A DNA stretch of 64,000 nt from CAWEYO01 sp963813315 (GCA_963813315.1 CAWEYO010000024.1:17229-81228), one strand, 5' to 3'. Shown: positions 1 through 9,818, numbered from the stretch's first letter. Numbers and translations: made by a program. The notes: a model not told the origin generated them from the letters alone.

Positions 1-1923
1 CGCAATCTCGCGCTCTGGGCGATTATCGCAGTATTGCTGATCGCGCTTTTCAATCTTTTCCAGGCACCGCAGCAGCGCGGCGCGACCCGCGAGATCGCCT
101 ATTCGGAATTCCTGCAGGAACTTTCCGGCGGCCGCGTGAAAACCGTTACGATCGCCGGCAGCCGCATTTCCGGCACCTATATCGACAATTCGACCGGCTT
201 CCAGACCTATTCGCCGGGGGATGCGACACTCGTGCAGCGGCTGGAAGACAAGGGCGTGACCATCAACGCGCGACCCGAGAATGATGGCTCGGGCTCGATC
301 TTTTCGATTCTGCTTTCCTGGCTGCCGATGATCCTGATTCTCGGCGTCTGGATCTTCTTTATGCGGCAGATGCAATCCGGCTCCGGCCGGGCGATGGGTT
401 TCGGCAAATCGAAGGCCAAGCTGCTCACCGAGGCGCATGGCCGTGTGACCTTTGGGGACGTCGCCGGTGTCGACGAGGCCAAGGAAGACCTCGAAGAGAT
501 CGTCGAGTTCTTGCGTGATCCGCAGAAATTCCAGCGGCTGGGTGGAAAGATTCCGCGCGGCGTGCTGTTGGTGGGACCTCCCGGAACGGGCAAGACGCTG
601 CTTGCGCGATCGGTCGCGGGCGAAGCCAATGTTCCGTTCTTCACCATTTCCGGTTCGGACTTCGTCGAGATGTTTGTTGGTGTCGGCGCGTCCCGCGTTC
701 GCGACATGTTCGACCAGGCCAAGAAAAACGCACCCTGCATTATCTTTATCGACGAGATCGACGCAGTAGGGCGCCATCGCGGCGCCGGCCTTGGCGGCGG
801 CAACGACGAGCGCGAGCAAACGCTGAACCAGCTTCTGGTCGAAATGGACGGTTTCGAAGCGAACGAGGGAATTATCCTGATCGCCGCCACCAACCGGCCC
901 GATGTGCTCGACCCCGCCCTATTGCGCCCCGGCCGGTTCGACCGTCAGGTCGTGGTGCCGAACCCGGACATCAACGGGCGCGAAAAGATCCTTAAAGTGC
1001 ATATCCGAAATGTACCGCTGGCGCCGAATGTGGACCTCAAGGTGATCGCGCGCGGCACGCCGGGCTTTTCGGGCGCCGATCTCGCCAATCTCGTAAATGA
1101 GGCGGCGCTGATGGCGGCGCGGCGCAACAAGCGTCTGGTCACCATGCAGGAATTCGAGGATGCCAAGGACAAGGTGATGATGGGTGCGGAGCGGCGCTCC
1201 ACCGCCATGACACTGGCTGAAAAGGAGCTGACCGCCTTTCACGAGGCCGGTCATGCGATCCTGGCTCTCAATGTCCCGTCGGCCGACCCTCTGCACAAGG
1301 CGACGATCATCCCTCGCGGCCGCTCGCTTGGCATGGTCATGCAGCTGCCGGAAGGCGACCGCTACTCCATGAGCTACAAATACATGATCTCGCGGCTGGC
1401 AATCATGATGGGCGGCCGTGTCGCGGAGGAGATCAAGTTCGGCAAGGAGAACATCACCTCCGGCGCATCCTCCGACATCGATCAGGCGACCAAGCTCGCG
1501 CGCGCCATGGTTACGCGCTGGGGCTTCTCCGACAAGCTCGGTCAGGTTGCCTACGGCGAAAACCAGGAAGAGGTGTTCCTTGGCCATTCCGTGGCACGTC
1601 AGCAGAACGTTTCGGAGGAGACGGCACAGATCATCGATGCCGAAGTGCGCCGGCTGATCGAAGAGGCCTATTCCACCGCCCGGCAAATCCTGACCAAAAA
1701 GAAGAAGGAATGGATCGCGCTTGCCGAGGGTCTGCTGGAATACGAGACCTTGTCCGGCGAGGAGATCAAGCAACTTCTTGCAGGCCGCAAGCCTGCCCGC
1801 GACATGGGCGACGACACGCCGCCCTCGCGCGGCTCCGCCGTGCCAAAGGCCGGCGTCCGCAAGGAAGGCAAGAAGAAGGGCGGCGAGCCTGAAGGGGGTC
1901 TGGAGCCCCAGCCCCAGGGCTAG
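1..1923 (+). CDS. ftsH: ATP-dependent zinc metalloprotease FtsH, 5' end off the window
   Basis: Membrane-anchored AAA+ protease that extracts and degrades membrane proteins and some cytosolic regulators. The reading frame is open from base 1 and reads RNLALWAIIAVLLIALFNLF, the usual first membrane segment of rhizobial FtsH, so only a few N-terminal residues are missing; a TTG at 34 is not the start. A second membrane segment is encoded near 300-365. Walker A (GPPGTGKT) lies near 574-597, Walker B (IIFIDEID) near 739-762, and the zinc-protease motif HEAGH at 1240-1254. The C-terminal tail is Lys/Gly/Pro-rich, as is common. The stop codon TAG coincides with the first bases of an interspersed palindromic repeat. 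Identification is very secure. Confidence 0.98.
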   Translation, partial: RNLALWAIIAVLLIALFNLFQAPQQRGATREIAYSEFLQELSGGRVKTVTIAGSRISGTYIDNSTGFQTYSPGDATLVQRLEDKGVTINARPENDGSGSIFSILLSWLPMILILGVWIFFMRQMQSGSGRAMGFGKSKAKLLTEAHGRVTFGDVAGVDEAKEDLEEIVEFLRDPQKFQRLGGKIPRGVLLVGPPGTGKTLLARSVAGEANVPFFTISGSDFVEMFVGVGASRVRDMFDQAKKNAPCIIFIDEIDAVGRHRGAGLGGGNDEREQTLNQLLVEMDGFEANEGIILIAATNRPDVLDPALLRPGRFDRQVVVPNPDINGREKILKVHIRNVPLAPNVDLKVIARGTPGFSGADLANLVNEAALMAARRNKRLVTMQEFEDAKDKVMMGAERRSTAMTLAEKELTAFHEAGHAILALNVPSADPLHKATIIPRGRSLGMVMQLPEGDRYSMSYKYMISRLAIMMGGRVAEEIKFGKENITSGASSDIDQATKLARAMVTRWGFSDKLGQVAYGENQEEVFLGHSVARQQNVSEETAQIIDAEVRRLIEEAYSTARQILTKKKKEWIALAEGLLEYETLSGEEIKQLLAGRKPARDMGDDTPPSRGSAVPKAGVRKEGKKKGGEPEGGLEPQPQG

Positions 1924-2070
1924 AGCATCGGACCCGAAAGTGGGTACCGGTTTCGGGAAAAATCCGATGCTCAAACAAAGAGATAGAGCGGCAGCAGCGA
2001 TTCCATCGATGCGTCCGCTGCTAGAGCATCGGACCCGAAAGTGGGAACCGGGCTCGGGTCCGCCGCTCTA
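1922..2070. repeat. Palindromic interspersed repeat, family 1, double unit
   Basis: Two units starting GAGCATCGGACCCGAAAGTG (1923-1972 and 2024-2070) are joined by a linker containing AGATAGAGCGGCAGCAGCG. Each unit is largely self-complementary, with CCCGAAA pairing with TTTCGGG inside GAGCATCGGA/TCCGATGCTC arms. Related copies lie at 10861-10976, 38849-38981 and 40236-40299. The left edge TAG serves as the ftsH stop codon. Confidence 0.85.
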
Positions 2071-2099
2071 AGGACGCGGCGCCGTGCAGGCAGGACATT

Positions 2100-3839
2100 T
2101 CATGTCAGGATACGCTTCCCGAGCGCGCTGAGCAGATATCCGTAGGCAGTATCGAGAGCGCCGGGCTCGGGCGCGGCTCCAAGGCCCGACAACACGATCG
2201 CGCGGAGTTCCTCGCTGGCCGCAATGCGTTCCATCGCGGCAGAGCATTCGCGATAGCTCAACCCCGCCTCGCGCGGGTCGGCATCCATGCCTCGCGCCAC
2301 AGATGCGTGGAGCACCAGGGCGAAGCCGTCGGTCGTTTCAGTGACGCGCTGGATGGCCCGGCGGGTGGACTCGCGAATTCCGATCAGATCGACATCCTCC
2401 ATTGTCAACGCAAGGATCTTGCGCTCGGCGATGATCGCCGCCTGCTCTGTCGTGGCTGTCCGCAGGCCAAGCAGCGCTGCAGATTCTGGCGTTGTTACGG
2501 AACCGATGTCACCTGGATCGGAATCCATCCACAGCAACCCGGACTCCACCGCCTCGACATCGGCCATCGCCAAAAGGTCGTGGACTCCTTGGCGGCCGGG
2601 AACGATCCAGAGCGGCAGGTCGGCCGGTTCTGGCGTGCCGTCCCGCTTGATCGTAAGACCCAGCGCAATGACGCCCGCCAGGAAGTTGCGCGTTTCGTCG
2701 CGCTCATGAATGGAAGGGGCGGCGATCAGGCGAACTGCGCTCGGCCGCGGCGCGATGGTCTCGCGGCCGGCGAGGTGTTTTCCGATGTAGGGCGACAGCA
2801 TCGCCTGGACGAGCGCTCCATAGTCCATGTCGAAGCGGATCGTGTCGCCGACGGCGAATTTTCTTGCATCCGTCATGTCGACGATTAGATGGTCGCTCGA
2901 CGCCGTCACGATACCGATATTGCGGTGCCGCGCCTTCAGTCCTTCCGGCCTGATATCCACCCGGCCGAGATTGACGATGCCGCGAAGCCGTGCGCCCCGG
3001 TCGTCGAAAACCAACCGGTTGCCGAAGGCATCCGGCCCGGTCTCGCCATCCGGCAGGGAATGCTTGGTCTTGATCTCGACCAACTCCGCCTCCAACGTGA
3101 ATGCGCTGTCGTCGAAGCCGCGCAGCGTGCCGCCGGTGAAGCTGTTCTCGCCGCGCAGGATCGCGGCACCGACGCGCAAATTGTTGATCCGCTCCGGCAT
3201 TCTCGTGCCTTCTTCTTCCATGAGCGCAAGATTGGCGGAATTGCCGCCCGAAACGGTGTCGAGCCTGACGCCAAAGCGCTGCTCGACCTCTTCCGCCAGC
3301 CGCACGAGCCGTTCAAGCTTCTCCACGGTGGGCAGCACGCCGCTTGCGCACATGAAGTTGGCGCCGATGCCGGCCAGCCGGAGCGATGGTTCGGCCATCG
3401 CCGTCTTGGCAAGCGGCATCAAGCCCTCCGGTGGCACGCCCTCGCGGCGGTCACCCATTTCGAGCATAAGGATCACGTCATGGACGACGCCCTGCTCCTC
3501 CGCCGCGGCGGCCAGAGCGTCGAGAACCGCGGCTTCCGAGTTCAGGCTCGCGTCGCAAAGCCGCACCACCTCCGGCGCCTCGGTAACCGACGGGATTCGC
3601 AGCATCATGATCGGGGCGGTGATGCCGCTGTGGCGCATCCGCCGCACATTGTCGAGGCGCGAATCGGCAATGCCGGTCACCCCTCCGCGCAGCATCGCCC
3701 TGGCGACCAGCGGCGAGCCGCAGGCCGCCTTGGTCACACCGAAGACGCCGATACCTTGCGGTCCCAGGTGCGCAGTCACCAGCCGGGTGTTTTCTGCAAT
3801 GACGTCGAGATCGATAATGACAGAAGGAGCCGGCATCAT
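2100..3839 (-). CDS. Ornithine/alanine-racemase-like PLP domain fused to a degenerate arginase-like domain
   Basis: About 579 residues. The N-terminal part (roughly 1-360) matches the fold-III PLP racemase group that includes ornithine racemase: VTKAACGSPLVARAML with the presumed PLP lysine near residue 37, then IADSRLDNVRRM, SLNSEA and GGNSANL. Ornithine racemases are about 350 residues, so the remaining 220 residues are extra. These resemble a ureohydrolase (arginase/agmatinase): GLLWMDSDPGDIG aligns with the family DAHxD block, and GLSYREC with the GLTYRE block. The metal ligands appear lost (GRQGV where GGDHS is expected, ASVARGMD where SFDxD is expected), so this half is probably a non-catalytic binding domain. 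The frame is open to 4133, but similarity begins at the two ATGs at 3834-3839; an ATG at 3867-3869 is an alternative. The substrate is unknown; ornithine or arginine is an inference. Confidence 0.75.
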   Translation of the reverse strand: MMPAPSVIIDLDVIAENTRLVTAHLGPQGIGVFGVTKAACGSPLVARAMLRGGVTGIADSRLDNVRRMRHSGITAPIMMLRIPSVTEAPEVVRLCDASLNSEAAVLDALAAAAEEQGVVHDVILMLEMGDRREGVPPEGLMPLAKTAMAEPSLRLAGIGANFMCASGVLPTVEKLERLVRLAEEVEQRFGVRLDTVSGGNSANLALMEEEGTRMPERINNLRVGAAILRGENSFTGGTLRGFDDSAFTLEAELVEIKTKHSLPDGETGPDAFGNRLVFDDRGARLRGIVNLGRVDIRPEGLKARHRNIGIVTASSDHLIVDMTDARKFAVGDTIRFDMDYGALVQAMLSPYIGKHLAGRETIAPRPSAVRLIAAPSIHERDETRNFLAGVIALGLTIKRDGTPEPADLPLWIVPGRQGVHDLLAMADVEAVESGLLWMDSDPGDIGSVTTPESAALLGLRTATTEQAAIIAERKILALTMEDVDLIGIRESTRRAIQRVTETTDGFALVLHASVARGMDADPREAGLSYRECSAAMERIAASEELRAIVLSGLGAAPEPGALDTAYGYLLSALGKRILT

Positions 3840-4017
3840 CGGACCTGCGGCGACGAGTGGGGACCGCATACCCACGGATGTTGATAGACGACGGACGCGT
3901 CGAACAATGCGACTGCTCCCTGTGGAATTATCGACCTTGCCTGCCTCCCTGCTTCGCATGAAATTGATCCCGCGGGAACAGTTCAGGCACGCTTTCCGGC
4001 CAAGATGGCCATCACCT

Positions 4018-5419
4018 CTACGTCCTGCCCGCCGTGAGACCAATCTCGTCGCGCCGCAGCCAGCGCAGCAGCAGGAGGACGGCCACGACGGCCAGGCCGC
4101 TGGAAAGGCCGATCCAGATGCCGCTGCCGGCAAAGCCGAAGCGGAAAGCCAGCATCACGCCGAGCGGCAGTCCTACACCCCAATAGCCAATCGCCGCCAG
4201 GATCATCGGCACCTTTGTGTCGTGGAGCCCGCGAAGCATTCCCGACGCCACCGCTTGGGCACCATCGAAGACTTGGAACAGCGCTGCAAAGGAAAGGAAG
4301 GTGACGGCCAATCCGATGACCGCCGTGTTGGCGGGATCGTCGAGATCGATGAACGCGCTGATCAGCACGCGCGGCCAAAGGATCATGGCCAGCGCCATCA
4401 GCGCCATGAAGGGGACGCCTAGGGCATAGGCCGTCCAACCGGCGCGGCTGATGCCGTCCGCATCGCCGGCGCCGTGGGCGAGCCCGACGCGGACCGTCAC
4501 CGCCTGGTTCAGCCCCAGCGGTACCATGAAGGTGACTGACGCGATCTGAATGGCGATCGCGTGCGCCGCCAGCGAGGCGGCATCGATCAGCCCCATCAGG
4601 AATGCCGCCGCGTTGAAGATCGACACTTCGAAGGCGAGGATGCCTGCGATGGGCGCTCCAAGACGCAACAACGCTTTGAACCGGGGCCAGTCCGCGCGCC
4701 AGAAGCGCCCCAGAAGGTGATAGCGGCGAAACTTCCGTTCCACCGACACGACCAGAGCCAGCCCGAAAAACATGAACGCGCTGGAAAGCGTCGTCGCCAG
4801 GCCCGAACCGGCTATCCCCATGGCCGGAAACCCGAAATTTCCGAAAACAAGGCACCAGTTGGCCAACGCGTTCATAGGCCACCGCGACGAGCATGATCCC
4901 CAGTGCCCAGCCGGGGCGCTCAAGCGTCGAAATGAAGGAGCGCAACACGATATATCCGTAGAATGGCAGGATCGCCCATTCCAGCCAGCGCAAGTAAATC
5001 CCTGCCTCCTTCGCCAAAGCCGGTTCCTGTCCCATCGCGACAAGGATGGCTTCGCCGTTCCACAGCATGAGCCAGATCGGAATAACGATGAGGACCGCAA
5101 GCCACAGGCCCTGCCGGACGGTTCTTCTGATATCGCGAACCGAACTCCGGCGCCGGCCGCGTTCGCTCGCCATCATCGGCGCCGTCGCGTACATCAGGCC
5201 AAGTCCCAGGATCAGCGGTGCGAAGTAGAGATTGATACCGAGCGATCCCGCGGCCAGCGTGGCGGGACCGAGGCGGCCGATCATCATGACGTCGGTCGCT
5301 GTCATGGCCGTCTGGGCAAGGTTGGTCAGAACCATTGGCCAGCTCAGCGACAGCATTGCGCGAATCTCCTCGCGCCACAGGCTTTCCGGCGCCCCCACGC
5401 CGGCTTCGATCGACGACAT
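4018..5419 (-). CDS. MATE-family multidrug/Na+ antiporter, broken by one frameshift
   Basis: Inner-membrane exporter of the MATE (NorM-like) family with multiple hydrophobic helices. The first frame (from ATG at 5419) encodes the N-terminal half, including SWPMVLTNLAQTAMTATDVM and MIGRLGPATLAAGSLG. Around 4873 the homology moves to another frame, which continues as NALANWCLVFGNFGFPAMGI to the stop at 4018. Removing one base near 4873 restores a protein of about 467 residues, the normal family length. The break is either a mutation or a sequence error; other genes in the window show the same kind of break. Substrate is not predictable. Confidence 0.85.
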
Positions 5420-5644
5420 TTCAGGTCTTTCCGGTGGCGGCGGGGTTCAGGTCGACCCCGGCACCGCATGCGTTCTTGCCGGAGCACAGGTGCCCGGCAA
5501 TTTCATGCGCGATATCTGGACGAAACGGCGCTGCATGACAAGCGGCGCAGGCGCGCTTTCGATTGGTGCAGCAGCTTGCTCTTGGATCGAGAGGCTCGAC
5601 AACGACTCGCGTTCAAACTCCGGCAGAAATCATTCCGCCCGCCG

Positions 5645-6934
5645 TCAAGGATCGCGAAGGTCCGCAATGATTGCGCGCAGAGCCCTTTCGAAGCGGTGGA
5701 TTTCCTCAATGGTATTGTAGTGAACCAGCGATACGCGGATTGCCCCGCTATCCATGCGGAGCCCAAGCCTGTTCATGAGTCGCGGCGCATACATATGGCC
5801 GTCGCGGATACCGATCTGCATGTCCGACATCGCCTCGGTCACCTCTTGCGGGGATAGTCCATCGATGTTGAAGCAGAAGGTCGGAACGCGCTCAGCAATC
5901 CGCGCCTCGTCTGAAACCCCGTAAATCGTTGCACCGCACTCCTTCAGGACGCGCAGCATTTCGCGTGCGAGCACCGTCTCGTAAGCGCGAATTGCGCCCA
6001 TGCCGGCAACGATGTTGTCGCGACGCGGTCGGTTATTGGCCGGCGCGAAATTTCGGCCGATCGACTCCAGATACTTCACCGCGGCATCCATCCCGGCGAC
6101 ATTCTCGTAGATGAACGTCCCAGCTTCGACCTTGTGCGGCGGCTCATCTGGAATGAAATCCTCGCGGAACGTCGGCAAACGCTTCAACGTTTCGAAGCGA
6201 CCCCAAAGGAAGCCCATATGCGGGGAGAAATTTTTGTAGCCGGAGCAGACAATATAGTCGCAGTCCCACGCCTGAACGTCGATCAGGCCATGCGGCCCAT
6301 AATGCACGCTATCGAGGAATACTTCTGCCCCGACGGCGTGCGCGATCTCGGCAACCGAGGCGACATCGACGATGGAACCGATGGAATGCGCCGTCACCGT
6401 ACAGGCAACCAGGCGCGTGCGGTCGCACACCAGCGGCCGCAAATCGTCGACGTGCAGATTGCCGTCGTCGCGCATGCGCCACCAGACGAGTTTCGCACCA
6501 ACCGCCTCGAGGGCCACCCAAGTCGCGATATTCGCGTCGTGGTCCATGTCGGTCACCACGATTTCGTCGCGCCCGCCGAGCGTCTGGCCAATGCCCAGGC
6601 TCACCAGCCGAATGAACGAGGTTGCGTTCATGCCGAAGCAGACTTCCGCCGGATCGCGCGCATTAATGAGAAGTGCCACGCTCTCGCGTGCCTCGGCGAT
6701 CGACTGATCCACCTTGACACTGCGGCTGTAGCGGCCGCCACGCTGCACATTGTGGTCGACGAGATGGCTCTGGACGGCATCCAGCACGCTTTGCGGGATT
6801 TGCGCGCCGGCAGCGTTGTCGAAGAAAATGAAGTCGCCGGCTTTTCGCAATGCCGGAAACATTGTGCGTGCAACCGCCACGGGGAAATTCGAACCATTTG
6901 CGTCAATTGGATTGATCGAACGGTGCTCAGTCAT
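5645..6934 (-). CDS. Class V aminotransferase, cysteine desulfurase-like (VC1184-type subfamily)
   Basis: PLP enzyme of about 429 residues. It has DNAAGAQIP near the N-terminus, TDMDHDANIATW, and SGYKNFSPHMGFLWG carrying the presumed PLP lysine. The segment IRDGHMYAPRLMNRLGL is typical of the cysteine desulfurase-like VC1184 group, in which the SufS/IscS catalytic cysteine loop is not conserved, so sulfur transfer should not be assumed. The open frame extends upstream to 7087, but MTEHRS at 6934 is the best start because upstream sequence overlaps the permease gene. It follows an amino-acid ABC permease and binding protein on the same strand, suggesting action on an imported amino-acid-like compound. 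Reaction unknown. Confidence 0.8.
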   Translation of the reverse strand: MTEHRSINPIDANGSNFPVAVARTMFPALRKAGDFIFFDNAAGAQIPQSVLDAVQSHLVDHNVQRGGRYSRSVKVDQSIAEARESVALLINARDPAEVCFGMNATSFIRLVSLGIGQTLGGRDEIVVTDMDHDANIATWVALEAVGAKLVWWRMRDDGNLHVDDLRPLVCDRTRLVACTVTAHSIGSIVDVASVAEIAHAVGAEVFLDSVHYGPHGLIDVQAWDCDYIVCSGYKNFSPHMGFLWGRFETLKRLPTFREDFIPDEPPHKVEAGTFIYENVAGMDAAVKYLESIGRNFAPANNRPRRDNIVAGMGAIRAYETVLAREMLRVLKECGATIYGVSDEARIAERVPTFCFNIDGLSPQEVTEAMSDMQIGIRDGHMYAPRLMNRLGLRMDSGAIRVSLVHYNTIEEIHRFERALRAIIADLRDP

Positions 6935-6986
6935 GTGGGAGGTGCTTTCTTTCTCTGTTTGAACAACGACGGCGTGGAATTCGACC

Positions 6987-7664
6987 TCAACTCTTTGCGT
7001 GCTCGCGCTTGCCCCGTTGCTCCAGGTAGCCGACGAGCCGGACAAGCGGCCACAGAAAGGCCAGATAAATGATCGCCGCACCGACAAGCGGGGTCGGATT
7101 GGCCATCATCGCTTGCGCGTCCGTCGCCTGCTTGAGGAGGTCCGGCATGGCGACGACCGAAGCGAGCGCGGTATCCTTGAAGACCGAAACGCAGTTGCTG
7201 GTGAGCGGCGGAACGACGACGCGCAACGCCTGCGGAAGGATGACTTTGCGCATTGCCACCCAAAATGGCAGGCCGAGCGCGGCTGCCGCCTCGAACTGCC
7301 CGCGGGGAATGTTCTCGATGCCGGCACGGCAGACCTCAGCCGTGAAGGCGGCAAGCACCATGGAAAGCGCAAGCGTGGCGGATGTGAACGAGGAAAAGCG
7401 GATACCGACGAAGGGCAGCGCGTAGTAGATAAGGATCAGCACGACCAGTATTGGCAGCGCACGGAATATGTCGACATAGAAGACCGCCGCGCGTTGCAAC
7501 GGACGCGCACCGTAGAGCCGCCCCAGGCAGATCAGCAGGCCGGCCGCCGAACCGAAGGCAATGCTGGTGATGCCGAGAACGATGGTGTTACTGAGGCCGC
7601 GTAGCAGAATCGGGAACGATCTGACCAGGATTTCCCAGTTGAAAAAGGTGTTGATGAGTTCCAT
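6987..7664 (-). CDS. Polar amino acid ABC transporter permease (His/Glu/Gln/Arg/opine family)
   Basis: Inner-membrane permease of 225 residues. The N-terminus LLRGLSNTIVLGITSIAFGS and the EAA-type loop RGQFEAAAALGLPFWVAMRK are characteristic of polar amino acid ABC permeases. It lies 84 bases downstream of a periplasmic binding protein gene on the same strand. No ATP-binding subunit and no second permease are encoded nearby, so it must work as a homodimer or borrow an ATPase from elsewhere. Ligand is not determined. Confidence 0.9.
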   Translation of the reverse strand: MELINTFFNWEILVRSFPILLRGLSNTIVLGITSIAFGSAAGLLICLGRLYGARPLQRAAVFYVDIFRALPILVVLILIYYALPFVGIRFSSFTSATLALSMVLAAFTAEVCRAGIENIPRGQFEAAAALGLPFWVAMRKVILPQALRVVVPPLTSNCVSVFKDTALASVVAMPDLLKQATDAQAMMANPTPLVGAAIIYLAFLWPLVRLVGYLEQRGKREHAKS

Positions 7665-7748
7665 CGGCCGGCCTGCTCTGGAAGGAACTTCGGCGCTGCG
7701 CGGCGCCGAAGTCTCAGGACTAGAAGATTGTGGGCGGGGGCCCGGAGG

Positions 7749-8540
7749 TTACTGCGCCGTCGGTACCGGCATTTCCGTGACAGTGCTGGTGCCGGCCTCG
7801 GGATCGACCTGAAACCACTTTTTGTGGATCGCGGCCATGGTGCCGTCCTTCTTCATGTCCGAGATCGCCTGGTTGGCCTTCTCAACCAGCGGGTGGTCTT
7901 TCTTGGCCATCAAGGCGAAACGCTCTCCGGTCGGAATGCGGACAAGGATCTTCAAACCCGGAATCTTTGTCATCGCGTATTGGAAGCCGGCCAGCTCACC
8001 CGCGCCGCCTTCAATGCGCCCATTCTGCACCTCGAGCAGAAGGTCCTGCTGGGCAGCATAGCTCTTCACTTCGGCGATGCCGAGCTTTTCGGCATTCTCC
8101 TTGGCCCAAGCTTCACCCGTGGTCCCGGCGACCACCCCGATGGTCTTGCCCTTCAGGTCTTCCAGTGTCTTGACCGTAAAGTCGGCCTTGCCGACGACAG
8201 TGCCGTCGCTGTCGTAGTAGGGCTGGGTGAAGGACTGGTTTTTCAGACGTTCATTGGTGATCGAAATCGACGAGATGGCGAAATCGATGCGGCTGGAAGC
8301 AGTGGCAGCGAACAACGCCTGGAAGCCCATGTCCTGGAACTCGACGTCCATCCCCAGACGCTTGCCCACTTCGTTGGCAACGTCGACCTCGAAGCCCTCG
8401 AAGGCGCCCGCATCAGTCTTGTATTCCCACGGCGGGTTTGCCGGATAGGAGCCGACGACGATCTTGTCAGCGAAGGCCGGGGCGGCGAAAGCGACGCTCG
8501 CGGCGATGATCATTCCCACGAAACCCATTCGGTTCAGCAT
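7749..8540 (-). CDS. Periplasmic amino acid-binding protein of an ABC transporter
   Basis: Family 3 solute-binding protein, about 263 residues. The start at 8540 gives MLNRMGFVGMIIAASVAFA, a clean Sec signal peptide with cleavage after AFA, and has a GGAAGA-like ribosome site just upstream; longer in-frame starts up to 8591 lack this. Typical blocks are GFEVDVANEVGKRLGM, FAISSISITNERLKNQSFTQ and DLKGKTIGVVAGTTGE. It should capture a polar amino acid or relative in the periplasm and deliver it to the adjacent permease. The C-terminal end (TVTEMPVPTAQ) is short and hydrophilic. Ligand cannot be read from sequence. Confidence 0.92.
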   Translation of the reverse strand: MLNRMGFVGMIIAASVAFAAPAFADKIVVGSYPANPPWEYKTDAGAFEGFEVDVANEVGKRLGMDVEFQDMGFQALFAATASSRIDFAISSISITNERLKNQSFTQPYYDSDGTVVGKADFTVKTLEDLKGKTIGVVAGTTGEAWAKENAEKLGIAEVKSYAAQQDLLLEVQNGRIEGGAGELAGFQYAMTKIPGLKILVRIPTGERFALMAKKDHPLVEKANQAISDMKKDGTMAAIHKKWFQVDPEAGTSTVTEMPVPTAQ

Positions 8541-8632
8541 GTCTCTTCCCTTTGTCTTGGCCATCAGCCGGCCGCTCTCAATTTCGCTCATTTTCTGACG
8601 CCCTCTTTTTGGTGAAGCGTTGCAGGCGAGCG

Positions 8633-9779
8633 CTACCTGAATTTCAAAAGCCGTTTGCCTTGCCCGAGCATCCGTTCGAGTTCGCCAAGCAGCGTCTCGA
8701 CTGCCGCTTCGCGGGTCACGAAGCCGGGCGAAATGCGCAGCGTCGAGCCACGTGCATCGCAGTATAGCTCCCTTGCCCGCAGTTCAGCGACGACCTGCTT
8801 TGCATCGATACCCGCCGGCATCGACAGCATGACGCTGCCGCCGCGTTCGCTATCATTCGATTGGCGAGCCAATTTCCCAGCCGTTTTCCGACGCCTGATC
8901 GATAATGCGGCGCGTGAGTGCGGCATTGTGCTTGTGGATGGCGTCCATGCCTGTACGGGCGACCCACGCCAGCCCTGGAAGCGACGCCACGTTTGCCAAT
9001 ATCGCCGGCGTGCCATGATCGAAACGGCGAATATCCGCTGCGTAAGCAAAACTGTCGAGGGCCCACGAAAACGGATCTTCCTGGCTGAACCATCCGCGCA
9101 ATTCGGGCTCGCATGTGGCGAGCAGCTCCGGTCCGACCTGAAGGATGCCCGCACCCGAAGTTCCGCATAGCCATTTGAGCGAGGTGGATACGACGAAATC
9201 AACGCCGGTATCGGCGATCGAGAACGGCAACAGGCCTACACCTTGCGTGATATCGGCGCCGACGATCGAGCCAACCCGCTTGCCATGCTCAGTCAGAGCT
9301 TTCACGTCGCACTGATGCGAGGCAGTGGAGGTGACGAATGTCAGCAAAGCGACGCCGACATCGTCTTGCCAGCGGGCGATGAAGTCTTCGTCGCGGACCC
9401 ACTTTTCGCCTGGCCTGATCGGTACGGTATCGAGCGTAAAGCCAAAGCGTTCTGCCAGCTTGGCAAGCAGGAAATGCAAGCTCGGAAAACAGTCCGCTCC
9501 AATCAGGAAACGCCGGCCGCGCAAGCGGGACTGCGGCAGGGCGCCAACCAGACTGTACAGCGCCGCGGTGACATTTTCCGATGTCGTCAGCGAGCCGGCG
9601 GGCGCGTCGATGAGTTGCCGCCAGGCGTCGATGAAGTCTTGCCTGGCCCCAAGCGCTGCCGGCCACTGGCCGTCGTTTTCGGCGGACCAGGACTGCGAGA
9701 ATGCCGACAGGGCCTCTCCCACGAGCCGGCCTTTGTCCGGAAAGGTTCCGATCGAATGGTAAAGAAAGTAGCCAGACAT
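8633..9779 (-). CDS. Class V aminotransferase, kynureninase-like, broken by one frameshift
   Basis: PLP enzyme with a kynureninase-like layout: VTSTASHQCDVKALTEHGKR, GADITQGVG and STSLKWLCGTSGAGIL, whose Lys is the presumed PLP site. The first frame starts at ATG 9779 with a good GGGAAGAGG ribosome site and stops near 8853. The expected continuation (NDSERGGSVMLSMPAG to LLGELERMLGQGKRLLKF) lies in another frame and ends at 8633. Removing one base near 8860 rejoins them into about 381 residues. It lies directly behind a 32-bp perfect palindrome and heads the presumed operon with the binding protein, permease and second class V enzyme. Its substrate is probably the compound that the transporter brings in. 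Confidence 0.78.
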
Positions 9780-9786
9780 GCCTCTT

Positions 9787-9818
9787 CCCGTTTTGTGATC
9801 ATGTGATCACAAAACGGG
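9787..9818. promoter_or_regulatory. Perfect 15+2+15 palindrome, probable GntR/FCD operator
   Basis: Arm CCCGTTTTGTGATCA, spacer TG, then the exact reverse complement. It ends 7 bases upstream of the ATG at 9779, overlapping the presumed leader. The core TGATCATnTGATCACAAA recurs at 10703-10720 upstream of the FCD regulator gene, so it is probably that regulator's binding site. Confidence 0.7.

Noticed and set aside
2827..4422. Plus-strand open frame of 531 codons
   Set aside because: Antisense to the racemase fusion and MATE genes; Ser/Arg-rich with no recognisable domain.
5645..6934. Call as a true SufS/IscS cysteine desulfurase
   Set aside because: The sequence groups with the VC1184-type subfamily by its IRDGHMYAPRL segment, and no Suf/Isc genes are nearby.
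9787..9818. Palindrome considered as a transcription terminator
   Set aside because: It lies directly upstream of a start codon, has no T-tract suited to a neighbouring gene end, and its core recurs upstream of a regulator gene, which favours an operator.
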